From positions 1 to 64,000 of the forward strand of contig JAODUP010000570.1 in NCBI GenBank assembly GCA_025642065.1: a stretch of DNA of 64,000 bases, in the 5' to 3' direction. Positions 27,501 through 40,941 of this stretch are shown here, in pieces; positions within the stretch are counted from its first letter, which is position 1; each line of letters begins with the position of its first letter. The stretch comes from Paralvinella palmiformis (Eukaryota > Annelida > Polychaeta > Terebellida > Alvinellidae). The notes under the pieces were generated by a model. It was given only the letters and a program-made list of their open reading frames with translations, searched no databases and was not told the origin of the DNA. The translations under genes and the position numbers were made by a program.

Positions 27501-28394
27501 ACGATGTAGAGCTATTTCAACCATCAAATAGGACTTGTTGTCCAGAAATTGCTGACTTTCTGCATTCAGAGTAGGTCCATCTGCCTCACTGGACGAATCA
27601 GCAGCTCGGGTTACAGCAGGCTACAAAACAGACACGAAATGTATTAAACCATGGCCATGCTTTATGAATTACAACGGCTATATGTACTGATTATATTAAA
27701 TGTTGACAAAAGTTAACATTTTATTTATGTATGTGGCTTCTCTTAATGGTGGTCGATTTGACAACATACAGTCATTCCATACTGAATCATTTCATAGAGT
27801 ATTGTATTCTTATTATATTTTATGATTGTTAGTGAATTGCTTTTCTAATTATTACTAGCTGAGCTGAAATGTAAACAAATTAATTGAAATAACATCAATC
27901 TGATAATTATTAATAAATATGATAAACAAAATAAATAACATGCTAATGAGAAACACAAACATCCATGCACATACACACCCACATGCACATACATACACAG
28001 ACACACACACACACACACACAAGCAAAATTGTATTGTCATCTATACCGACAAGCAAATTCATTAACAATTAATATCTCACAATAAACAACAAATAGTCAG
28101 TCCTCTAAGGTGGTCAATAAATATAATTCAAATATAATAAATTATAAACAAAACTCAACATGAAACTAATAAAAATAGGTCGGGTCAAAGTCAGATGAGG
28201 TGTTGACCATTTACAGACAACTGCCATAACAACATAAACGCCATTGCTGTTGATACAACACTATAAGCAAATCCATCTGTAAGACATAGCATGGGCACTC
28301 ACGTGAAAACTCATACGTGATGATTGTGGTGGTTGGAGACATAAACGAGAGGCAGGTGGATGAACAGGAGGCTAATATGGGTGAGTATATAGAT

Positions 28395-28451
<57 letters not shown>

Positions 28452-31400
28452 ACAACAAACACACACAAGTTATTCCTGTAAAAAAGTTGATTGTGTGCTG
28501 TGCTGCAAATCTCAAAGGTTTGGGTTTGAATCCCTATGTTACTTGTGAGATATAATATATGTAAATAGTAGTTACAAATAAACCAAATAATTCATTATGA
28601 AGTTTAATTAACTCCTTAGAAAACTCGAAATCTTCATGACATAATTATTTTAAAATTAAAATACAAGGTGACTGATTTCAAGACCACAGTATGCTTCATT
28701 TTTTTTTATACTACAAGCAAAATATATGTGTATGTGTGTCTATGTGTGTGCATGTGTGTATGTATGATATTATGGCTCTAGGCTAGTGCTTCAGGTGACT
28801 CAAGACTGACATGACTTGTGTATACAGTAACTTAGAACATTATGGAAAAGATATGTACTTGGCCTGTTGTTGGATTGCCTGTTTGTGACTGGTCACTTTT
28901 ATCAGCCTTTAATTTCTTATATAGTTGATTGTATGCATGCAGTTGCCAAGAAGACAAAACAAAATTGAATACTGCATCTAATTAATATTAAACATCTTAA
29001 GGCAAAATATGAAGGAAAAAATATATATTTCTCTCCGGCTTTAATAGTTCATGATTAGATTTTTTCTACATTAAAAAGTATTCCAAAATAATTTAAAAAA
29101 ATGACAGCTGGCTAAATTCAGTACCACAGGAATATCCTTAAACACCAGCACTTATCATCACAACCACACATTTTAAAGGATGAGTCAATTTTTAAAACTT
29201 AATCTGCCTAAAACATGAGTTCCGGTCAAACTCCCTCTAGAACAAAATGCCCCAGATTAAAAGCCCTAACATATTTAGTAGGTTAAAAGCCACCTAGGTC
29301 AAAAACCCTCATATATATTTGGATAACGTGTTATTTTCATAGAACTATTTGAGTAATATTTGTAATAATGGCATATAAAAAGTACACAGATATATGGCAA
29401 TATTTTTAATAATGGCATATAAAAAGTATACATAGATATATGGCACACTCATACAACAACTCATTATTTTTGTACTGCCAATTTATTCATAGCAATAGAA
29501 ATAAACTTGGCATTAAATCATGGTGGTAATTAGTGAAGGTTATTTTTCAAAAGAAAATATAACACTATAAATAAATAAAATATATTAATTTTAAATTTCA
29601 TATTTTCCATTATGTGATTTACCAAATAAACCACTTTCCTGATTACAATCAATTTCATATTAAACTGAGGGCTTTTTACCTATTTCAGAGCAAGAGGTGA
29701 GGGCTTTTAACCTGGGGGATTTTGACCTGGGTGTTTTTGTCCTAGGGGCTTTTAACCTAGAGGACTTTTGACATACACCCCTAAAACACACATATTTAAT
29801 TATGATCACAATGCATTCTAAATGTGATGACCTAAAGGAATATTTCAATAATTAGTCTGCTATCTGTAATGTATAAAGCTTTCAGTAAGTTGTCATAAAC
29901 ATATTATTTGCAGACTATTAAATATACAAATTATTCATGAAGTGATTGAATATTTCAAATAATGTTTTATTTATGACCAAAACTGGACTGAAATAGCGCA
30001 GAGATATAATGTCATTCAGATGAAAGATATTAAGATGAAACATACCGTTTCCTCTTAATCCAACCAAGAGTTATTGATATTACAAAAACAGCTTAAAACG
30101 GGAGTAGATGGGAAAAAAAGTAGGAATATATCTGGATCTAATATAAATTGCTGAATTTATTTCATTTGCTAGACTGAATGTCTTTTATAGACAGGTTTTA
30201 AAGAATGTATTGATAATATTTGTCCGTATGGGGTGATGACATTTATCTGATTTAACTAAACATCATCCCATCATTAAATGCCTTTCTGTAAAAGACATAA
30301 ACCTGCAGCTTAGACATGTGTAAACGTTAATGGGAGAAATATGCTTAATATGGTAAAACTATAAAAGGTCTAAATTTTTAATGATGCTCATAGTACGATG
30401 TTCTTCAATTAGAACTATATTTACTTTCACTGTTTCAGGATTGCAGATGCTTGTTTTAAAAATGAAAAGACCATAGGAATTTAGGCAATTACAGCTAATT
30501 TGTATACAATTTCAAAAACTGATTGTAAACTCCTTAAATTTTCATTTATTTGAAGCCAGTTTTAATCAGTAATTTAGATTAATTTAGTATCACCAAGAAG
30601 GTAACATAACCAAAAACCCTTTAAAATTTTGTTTACAAGAGAGTTTTTTCCATAAGAAAGGTTAATTACTAATGCTAAATGACTGGACTGTGATGATTGA
30701 TATTTTATGGCCACTTCTCTGCACATGGTAGGCTAAATAGGCTGCAAATGACTGGACTAGTAATTGGTTTTGATGCCAGCATCAGCCATGTCATCTATTT
30801 TAGTACATTGTCTAAATTTCTTTAAACAAGCCACAGTTTATCCATAGTTCTAAGAAAGGTCTTAATGCTTACTGGCTTTGGTACAAACAGAATAGGCATT
30901 TTAGAATGGCTCCAAAACAATATTAAAGGAACGGAACATAATTCCTGCAGAACATTATTTGCGCCAACAACAATGTTACCTTCTTTGCTTCCTTTGGCTT
31001 AGCATCTTCTTTTTTGGTTGTTTTGGGAAAAGGGGACGCCCCGCTTCTGCTAAGGATGCTGTTAGCAATGCGGACAGCTTCATCAACAAGAGAACCCTTC
31101 CTCTGTGTCTGAATAGTTAAACATTTACATTATAAATAGTCTCCATATAACTGATTAACACACAGACACACACAGACAATTGCCATCACATACAAACTCA
31201 CACACCATTATCTTAACCAATGTACTGGGTATATTAGTGTATAACTTAAGTTAACACATACAGATATAACAAAATGATGAACAAAAATGGCCAGCAATTA
31301 GCATAATGTATTAATTAAACTCCTGTTTCTCAAATATAGATGAGTAAATTACTTTCTCTGCCAATTCATGTTCCTGGTATCCAGATATTTTATAAGCTCC

Positions 31401-31498
31401 ACGTATTCTCTTTACTGGTAAAAAAAAGAAAAAAAAAAAGGTTTTACAAATGCTCAATGTTCCAACATAGAAAAACCTCCACTCAAAAATAATTACAT

Positions 31499-31539
<41 letters not shown>

Positions 31540-34500
31540 AAAGTAAGAGCTTTTTAAAGCATCAGCAAAATTTCTTGGGCCAAAAGTACCAATTACATAA
31601 AACAAATTATCATAGAAGGCAATTTGTGTTTAATAATCATGATCTAACATAGAATATTTACTATGGGATGTTTACAAGGTCACTATTAACCCGTTTTATT
31701 TAAAGATAACATCTGGATTAAAAACACTATATGAAACTTACAATCATGAGCTGCTAAAGTCAGACTAATTTAAAATATAATAGAAATAAAATAAAAGATA
31801 GTTCACTGTAAACACCAGATATTTATTATCAGTTATTTACCTCCGGGATATAACAATGGTGCCAAGTTAAGATATGCCACGCCATGGAATGATATACTGT
31901 CTTCTTCCTGAAATTTAAAATTTGACACCTTCAGAAGGATATATATAAGCTCTCGCATGAAATAGCAGAATTAATTCATTTTGCTAACCAAATATTATCA
32001 TATCGAAATATGCTCACTTAGCAATTTCAATGCAAAATAATGGTAATTAAATCTAAGAAGGACATGTAACTGTACAGTGAGAGTAATATATGTTTACAGA
32101 GGTAGTCCAAGATTTGAAAAATCATTGCAAATCAAAGAAACTCCATTGTAATAAATGGCAGTCCTTGCATATCAAATTAAGTTCATAACAATCATGAAAG
32201 TGCCTTAATGGGATCCTAATCATTATTATTCAAAGCAAAGAGTAAGCCAGATTTAATATTTAGGCTCTTAGTACATTTACTGATTATAGAACATTGCCCA
32301 AAAGCAGATTCCTTGTAAATTTATTTTAATGAGTTTCACTCATATTGCAGGATGAATCCATTTCAGTAGCATAAAGCTGGTGACACTTGAGGAGCGACAT
32401 ATCCTAGGGATTTGCTATTGGCCATTATTAATAGAAATAAAGCCCAAAAAATATTTAAAACGACACCTTAAATGCATGTCACTTAACAGCTTATCATACA
32501 TTTAATAAAATAACACTGGATTTTGCTTCCAGTTTTAATTTAGCATGTCACAAAAATATTGTCTAAAGAAGCTTTAGGAAATACTACTGCATGCAAACAT
32601 CTATTTGAGGAATAAGTTCAATGAAAGAATAATAAATGTTCAAATATGATACCTTAATAATAAACCCCATTATGCAACCTAAATATGGCAGATAAATTAG
32701 GTATTTCAGAATATCATTACTAAGTATCTAAAAGGTAAACACTTTTACGTTGAATCAAGAAAAATTATAGGGGTAATAAACTGATTACCAAGGATTATGG
32801 ACTGCCGGTGTATTTTCACACACCTGAGATAAAATTATTTGTCAGAAATATTATTCAGATCTGGTTAAACCCAATAACCAGATAAATAGTCCACATGTAT
32901 GAACACACATAGATAATAAAAGCTAATCCCATAAAGCCTGTTGAAAGCTACTGCAGGATCAATAAAATTGAACGTTTTTTTCATATTTTCTGATAAATAC
33001 CCATAACAAAGGTTGCATTTTTGTATGAATGTAACTGGTCTTGTACATATTTCTATACATAGGTGTTATTGTACATTGAAACCCACCCAATCCAGTACAC
33101 ACACACATATATATGTGTGTGTGTGTGTGTGATATTAACTTTATTTAATTTTTGAAGAGATGTACACACAAAAAGAGGTTGAGTCTGGTCTTACTACCAA
33201 AGTTATCATTGAGAATGTATAACAGTTCTGAGCAGAAAACACGGCAAATAGCAGTACAAAAAATAGCCATCTGACCACAATAATGTGCAGTAAGATCTAT
33301 CGTTATGTGCACATGTTTGTGCACAGTGAACACAGCAAACCTCTCAAGAGTGTGCACAGATTTACCATTGCAAGGCACAGAATGTTTCACACAGACGTTA
33401 CTTCATGCAAGTCAGTTTTATATAAAGACATAAAGGTGCCAAATTGAGTGGAAGATTTGTTAACATAGGATATGTCCAGTAGCTGTCACCATGGATACTG
33501 TACCTGAGAATTAGCATTTTCCTGGAAAATGATAAGATTGACAATCCCTTCAGGTGAAATGTTATGGTTATTTACAGGTTAACCAATTAATAAGGTTAAA
33601 GTTCACCTTAAATAACCTAAATCCATATATATGCTAAAAACAATCAATAACTTTTAGTAAACATGAACATTATGGAAGCTTCTTCTGGCTGAAAAACACA
33701 CAGGATCTTTCTCACTTAAAACTGTGGTTAAGCATCAGTCCTATTTTCATGATAGTTTAGGCATATTACTGAATATGTATAGAAGTTTATTATGATGCCT
33801 TGTTATCTAGTTATTACATATAATAGTTTGATTTATATAAGGTTTTAAAAATCTGCAGTATTACCATACTGGAATATAACTTACTACATGTTGCCCTGTT
33901 GGATTTTAATATCCCAAGCTATAATTGCCTTGTCTACATAATATATATCACCATTTTTTTAAAGCTGATAACGAAGATCAAATAAGAATCACTAAGCAAT
34001 ATATATTATAATTTAATTAACATAATAGAAAGAGATAATTAAAGATAATTTCTAACTGAATCTGGATAAAATGGGCAATGAACAATTAATGCCAAAAATT
34101 ATTGAATTGTGAATCTCTCTCCCTCTCTCTCTCTCTTTCTCTCTGTGTGTGTGCATGCGTATTTTTGGTATGTTCTACGGGAATATTAATAAAATTTATA
34201 TTTTGTGTAAAAGTTTCCAATATTTATTGCTATTAGTTTTTGAAAGTAAAAGCCGATTAAAAATATGAAGTCTTTAGTCCAGTAATTAAATCATAATTAA
34301 GACAACATAATATTAAAATAGCTACGTAAATATATTCTTTATATGACTAATATAACACTTAGGTTAAATACAGCAGAACCCCATAACACAGATGTATTTA
34401 CAACAATCTGTTATCAGGTAGTTTTGAAAAGAATTTGGATGGCAAACTAAATTAACAAACCTATTTACCATCGAAAATCAATGGTATTGTATTAAGATCA

Positions 34501-34610
34501 TAATAACAGGGTTCTACTGTATATAGTTATGATTATATATATATATATTCTCTCTCTATTATACACTTAACAGTAGATACCTGTGTTCTATAACTCTGCC
34601 AACAATAATT

Positions 34611-34671
<61 letters not shown>

Positions 34672-37600
34672 ATAAGAGAGCTACTGTCACATTAATGTTT
34701 TTATAAGCAGGAGCAGTGGGAGTTAATTGTTTTCTGAAATATACTGACTACATAATAATATAACATGCCACACAAAGTCACAAATGTTCATATATATCAT
34801 CAAACAGCATCACCTTAGGATGTTACACCATTATCAAGAGTGCATAAAATAATATTAGAAACCACACTTTCCAAAGTGCCCAGTGTGCAACCAGTGTGTG
34901 TCTGTGTGTGTGTGTGTGTGTGTGTCTGTGTATTTGTAAGTGAAATAAAATGGACAGATGTAGTATTGCATGTGTATCAGCATAATGTCCTGAAATTAAG
35001 TACTGGCACCGAATACAAACCTTTTTCCCTTTAGCAGCAGCTGGTATTCCCGTTCTAAAAATCTCAACGGGCCAATAACGCATCTTAGCTATTTTGTCCT
35101 GGAAACTAATTAAAATAATTCCCTTCTTCATTGGTATGCAAATCAGTGAATAAAGTCCAATAAGGCAATAATCGATACATGAAAAGTTAAACAAATTAAC
35201 AGTTTTTAAGCTTCACAAAAACTATTTTCATTTTGAGCACTCATTGTAAAATGAAACAAAGTTAAACAAAGCACAAGGAAAGAATCAACCAGAATTATTT
35301 GAAAGTTGACAAATAGTCTGCACTGAACTTGACGTCGACTGATAGACTTTAGCTTAGATTTACCTTCACCTCACACAAATAATGCGTATCAGCCACAGGT
35401 GCCTTATATATCAAATAATAAATACACGATCTCCCTGAACAATATAAGAAAGCTCACGTTTAGTAAGATTGGGGAAGGTTTAGCAAATTATCTTCAAGGA
35501 ATACTTAACATACAGGATACTCTGTCATTTTGTTGCCACGTTTTACATCATATTTGCCAAAGTAAACAGCATAATCCTACATCTGTCCAGCTGCCAGATG
35601 ATCATGCAGCTTATCCCAGAGTGTCACATGCACTCCCACATCTCATGGGATATTTTCTCTACCAGTGCTCATCCAAGGCTGACAGAGTTTGTGTATTTAG
35701 TGGAGCAATTTAGAGTGAAGAATTCAACACATTCTCTAACAGCGCTTATTACCAGAGTATTTTACATTCCAAAGGGACCTATCTATTCCCTTTAAAAGAG
35801 GGCTTGACAATGCAAAACTAGCTTAGCCGTTTGATACAATTTCACATTATCGAAGAGTTTGGTTTCAATAATTCCAGTTTCAGAATATATGGACAACAAA
35901 AAGTTGAAACTGCCAAGTGTTATTTTATTGGCCAGTTAGTTTAAACATTTCTTTTAAAGATATAAAGATAAGAATGCATTACCTGTTAACTGAAATCAAC
36001 ATAGTTTAAATGACAGCTCTTGCCAATGCTCTCTTTAAATCTCATTTAATTTTAGATTAAATATTGGTCAACCCCATAAATATCTTCATCAGCTCCAAAC
36101 CTTTTTGTGGCTGAAGATTCTAGATATGATCTTCTCTCCACATTCCACAGCACTCTGTTCTTGTCCTGTTCTGCAATCAGGCGATGTTCTCTGTCCTCTT
36201 TGCCTCTATAATCACCATCCTCATCTTCTACGGGATCACCGGATATCACTCTGTAAGCATAGTTAGGTGAGACAACTTTACAGCAATGATGCTATTAAAA
36301 CTAACACCAATTATGATAAAGGAGGGGACAGGACTATCACTGGCAAAAGACCTGTAGCAAAGAATTAGAAAAGTCCCACTCCTGTTATAAGACATATTAA
36401 TCACATAAGATGGTAAGATATTGTTTTGTTGTCATTTATAATAATAATATAGGATAGGATTAAACATCAACAAGAATGGAAATCATTATCTTACTTATCA
36501 GGGATATACACAGCATTGCTTAAAGCATTTCCTGGCATTGCCCACTTCTTGAATTTACTTGGTGGCTCCTTATCAACACCAGGCTTCAGTACACCACCAG
36601 TAAACACAACAGGATTCTCTTTCTGAAAGGAAACCAAAATATTACAGACAATGGTGAGAAGTGAACCTTAAAAAGAGGGAAAATTCTCTCCCCTAATATA
36701 TTACCCCTCCCTCCGCAGACCTTTCATACATAAAGATCTAAATCTAGATAAGGATATATGATCTCTATGTATGATGTGGATCTCTATACAAGTAACAAAT
36801 CTGTACAATTCAATTGCTTCATTTATTTTTCACTTAGTATCACTAAACATAGTAAAATAAGCAGTGATGTGGCTCCACCAAGTGAACATGATCGTCGATG
36901 TTTTATGGCCACTTTTCTACACATGGTTGGCTAAATGGGCCAAGCGACTTCCGAAGGTAAGGAAGTGAAGTGAAAGATGAAACTCGCTTCACATATGCCC
37001 ACAATGGGATTCAAACTCAGGTGGTAGTGATCCAGTTAAGACCATGGTGAAAATAAATGTATAGATCTAATAATGACTTAATCAACAATGACATATCATT
37101 ATCTACTCAGTCAGAAGTGGCATTGGAAAATCTACATGCAGTATGAAGTAAAGGTGTTATTCTTACCTTTCTGTATGGTAAGAAGGTTGCATGATACACA
37201 CATACACATATATATATAACTTGATTTAATGTATTTATTTACATCAGATTATTTCTGATTTCTGCCAACTAAGGCATCACTATCAGGGTCTGAAATTTGA
37301 AGCTCTTCCATTGGTCAAAATAACTTAGATCACAGACAAAACAGCTTTGGGTTGATTTTTTTTAAACAGTCAGCTGTCAAAATGCAGCTCTTAATGTGGA
37401 AATAAACAATATCCAATTGTTGGAAAGGAGAGTGTCCCTACTTTCGGGATCTTACCAGATACACTGGTATCTCAAGAATGATAAACAGATAGCCTACTAA
37501 AAAAATGGGAAAGTATTTATTAAAGAGGGAATTAATTAGGCAGGGAATTCTCACTTCTGTATCAGTTATATAATAACACTCAGATGATGCTCTGACATCT

Positions 37601-39105
37601 TTTGAATGCCCAACAACCACAGTATTCTGCTGCTTCATGATATCCCTTGAGATGAAATGACACATTAAGCCATGTATTACTATGGTTTTGTTGTTCGGGG
37701 AGAATCCACAGGCTGTCGCTTAATCAGCACAGCCTCTATGTTGGAGTGGTTGAGAATCTCCTCCCCCACCACTCACAGGGGAGCAGTACGGAAAGATGGA
37801 GCCGAAATACCCTGAGGATGGTCACTGCCAGAGTGTTTTACGTCCTCAGGGAGTTTTTAATGTCCCCCTTTATTTTAAATAATTCAGTGGAGACGGCAGC
37901 GCCATTTAACGTGGTCAGCCACCCACGATGTAGTGAGCCGAGAAATTAATCCCTGGAAAAGTTTCGACCTCTTACGGGGTTCGAACCTGCGACCGTTGGC
38001 ACCAAGTGCCGGGTGCTTGACCGCTAGGCCACCGGAGCTCACTGTATTACTATGTATTCTACTATGTATTGCTGCTATATAGAATAATGTGCACAACATT
38101 GGCAAATGGACAGGACTGTAATTGATGTAAACCATCAAAGTACTTGTTATATATGTACTGTGCTGTATTGTTCCTAGGTTTAAGTAAATACTTAGGTGAA
38201 ATCTTAAATTAGTACTTTCTTTTGAAAATTACTGTACTGTTACATTGGTATTCTGTTAGTCAATTTAAAGTATACCTAATTAAGTATGATGTCTCACCAT
38301 CATGTGTAGGTATTTTTGGTAAAATAGGCATCACTATCTGGGATAAATAACAAAAGGTGTCTAGAATTAATTATGTATGAAATAGAATTTATAATGTACT
38401 GCGAGTGTGTGATTAATTTGATTTTCTTGTACCAATGCAGATGATCGTGAATAGCATTTATCAAATGCATGCTTCAGTAACTTTTATCAACAGGGTTTAA
38501 CACTCTGATGTACTTTGTAGGTTCTAGGACATTTACCCTCTGGAAATATACCCCCTAGACAATTAACCCCAGACAAACACCCCCTTGACATTTAACCACC
38601 TCATAAATATTTTTACTATTCACATTCAGAATATTAGGAAGCAACATAGGATTTTATCATAAAATCAGATATCGTGATTTTGTCTAATTTGTTCTTGTTG
38701 TTTTATGTTTGAATTTGAAAGATAAGTGCAAATAACTAGCTGCAATTTCCATGACAACAGCTACAATTACATAAATTTGATTATGATCTGTGATGAAATG
38801 TATATATGATTACAAAACTAAATTGTTTGATAATGTGTGATTAACTTAAAGTAGGAGTTGGAAGAGTACTTGCAATTTAAATTCCTTTAGTTGACTTTAT
38901 AAGGCAACCATTTAAACTACATACAATCACTTGTATCGTGGAGTATAAAACATCGAGAAAGGATGGCGTGAAGCTACTTCCTGAGTAACATGACAAGTAA
39001 AAGGCCATTAGTGACCACCTTAATGACAGTTGGTGGTGTTTATGCAAACCATCCCATCCTTGATTTCTAGAGAGGTATTGCCCACAGCATCCAGATGTAG
39101 ACTGG

Positions 39106-39141
<36 letters not shown>

Positions 39142-40881
39142 CATTCATGAAATTGTTTACTTTTATATATGTCACTCCTGACATATTAACAAAATACCAT
39201 TATTTTAAAAATAAATTTTACTTTTGATTTACTCATACCCCAAAAAACCTGTTATACATTTTATTTGCCATTTCCCAAATTATTTTTTTATGCGATATAT
39301 GTCCTAGTGGGTATTTGGCATGGGGATTTTGTCACAGGGTAATTCTCCAGGGGTGTATATGTCTAGGTAGGAGTTTGTATGTACCTTACTAATTAGCAGT
39401 TTACTAACCTGAGCTGTTAGTGGTACTGGCAACACAGCTGTATAAACGAACTGTGATCCTGATGCCGCCCAGCTGTCCGGTGGTGAATACAATGACTCAA
39501 CTGTTATTGACATCAAATTACAGTCCTTCAGTTGAGTCTCTGACAATATTGGCTCATTGACAGACAACTGTATGTCTAGTTCTGGCTGCAGAATAATACA
39601 ACATCAAAAGTTTGATTAAAATAGTTTAAATACATGTCTTCTATTATAATAAGAATAACCGGGATACTTTAATTATGGCTGCTGATCGATAAAAATAAAT
39701 CTTTTCTAGTGTAACATCTCTTAGAGCATGCAATTGTGAAATAATTATATTTAATTTGATGCTTAAAAACAAAGAAATGTTCATCATTCCAGCATTGGTT
39801 TAAATTAACTGTACTTCATAACATATCTTGTTTACAACAGCTGCTTTAAAGATGTGTAATACATCACAGATTTACTACCAAAATCAAGTAATCATAAATG
39901 CCCCAAAAAGGCAAATTAAGTCTTGTGTGAAAACTAGTATACTCTAAAGTTACCAAAAACGGAAAGAATAATACATACTGAGGATAATTAATACAAAGAT
40001 ATATTTACTTTTGGCATATCAGATGACAACTTTTCCAGAGGAGATTCTGGTATGGCACTTATGGTTAGTGTGTGCTTGAACTTTGTTTCACCTGTGAGAC
40101 ATAGCAACAAAAATATAATATATGAACAATTATATTAAATGTTGAAGTAATTCCAGGCTGATACAGCCGTGTAGAGATAAAATGACACTTTGGATTTATA
40201 AAATGGATTATTAATAAGCGTAAAATAATTTGGTACAGAAACATATATTTTTTATTAATTTTATCAATATATCCATTTGCAAATTTGAATACGAACCTTA
40301 AACAGAAGGTAAAAGCACAACATTTTATAATTGAAAATCCTTTTATAAATTTTCAGCAAAATTAAATATAATAAGTTGCCTTGTACATCACTGATAACTA
40401 TTTCACATACTGCGGAAACCATTACCTCTATGACAGCATATGAATAAAATACTTTATTATGAAATAATAATAAAACATATACCGGCAATAATTGGCAGCA
40501 GATCAACAGAACATTGTCCAAGAATTAATGTCTTTTCCTCCTTTTGCTTCTTCTCCTTTGGTAACACCTCTATGACAGTACCTAGAATTAGATAATATCA
40601 AAGGAAGAATGTTGATTCTCTTTCTCTGCTTCTTCAGTAAATAGATCTTAATCAAAATAAGAATGATAATGTAATGTGAAAATATTACTTCAAGTATTAC
40701 CACACACACACAAGACTGAAGAGCAAAATACCAGGTGAGCAATTAATGATAGGGCAAAAGACCAAAGGATAAAAGACCTGGACCAACATATAACAGTATC
40801 TAATATGAATGTATAACTTGTAACATTATTGTGTACATCATCAGATAAATTACTGCTAATACTCACAATGACATATGATGA

Positions 40882-40941
<60 letters not shown>

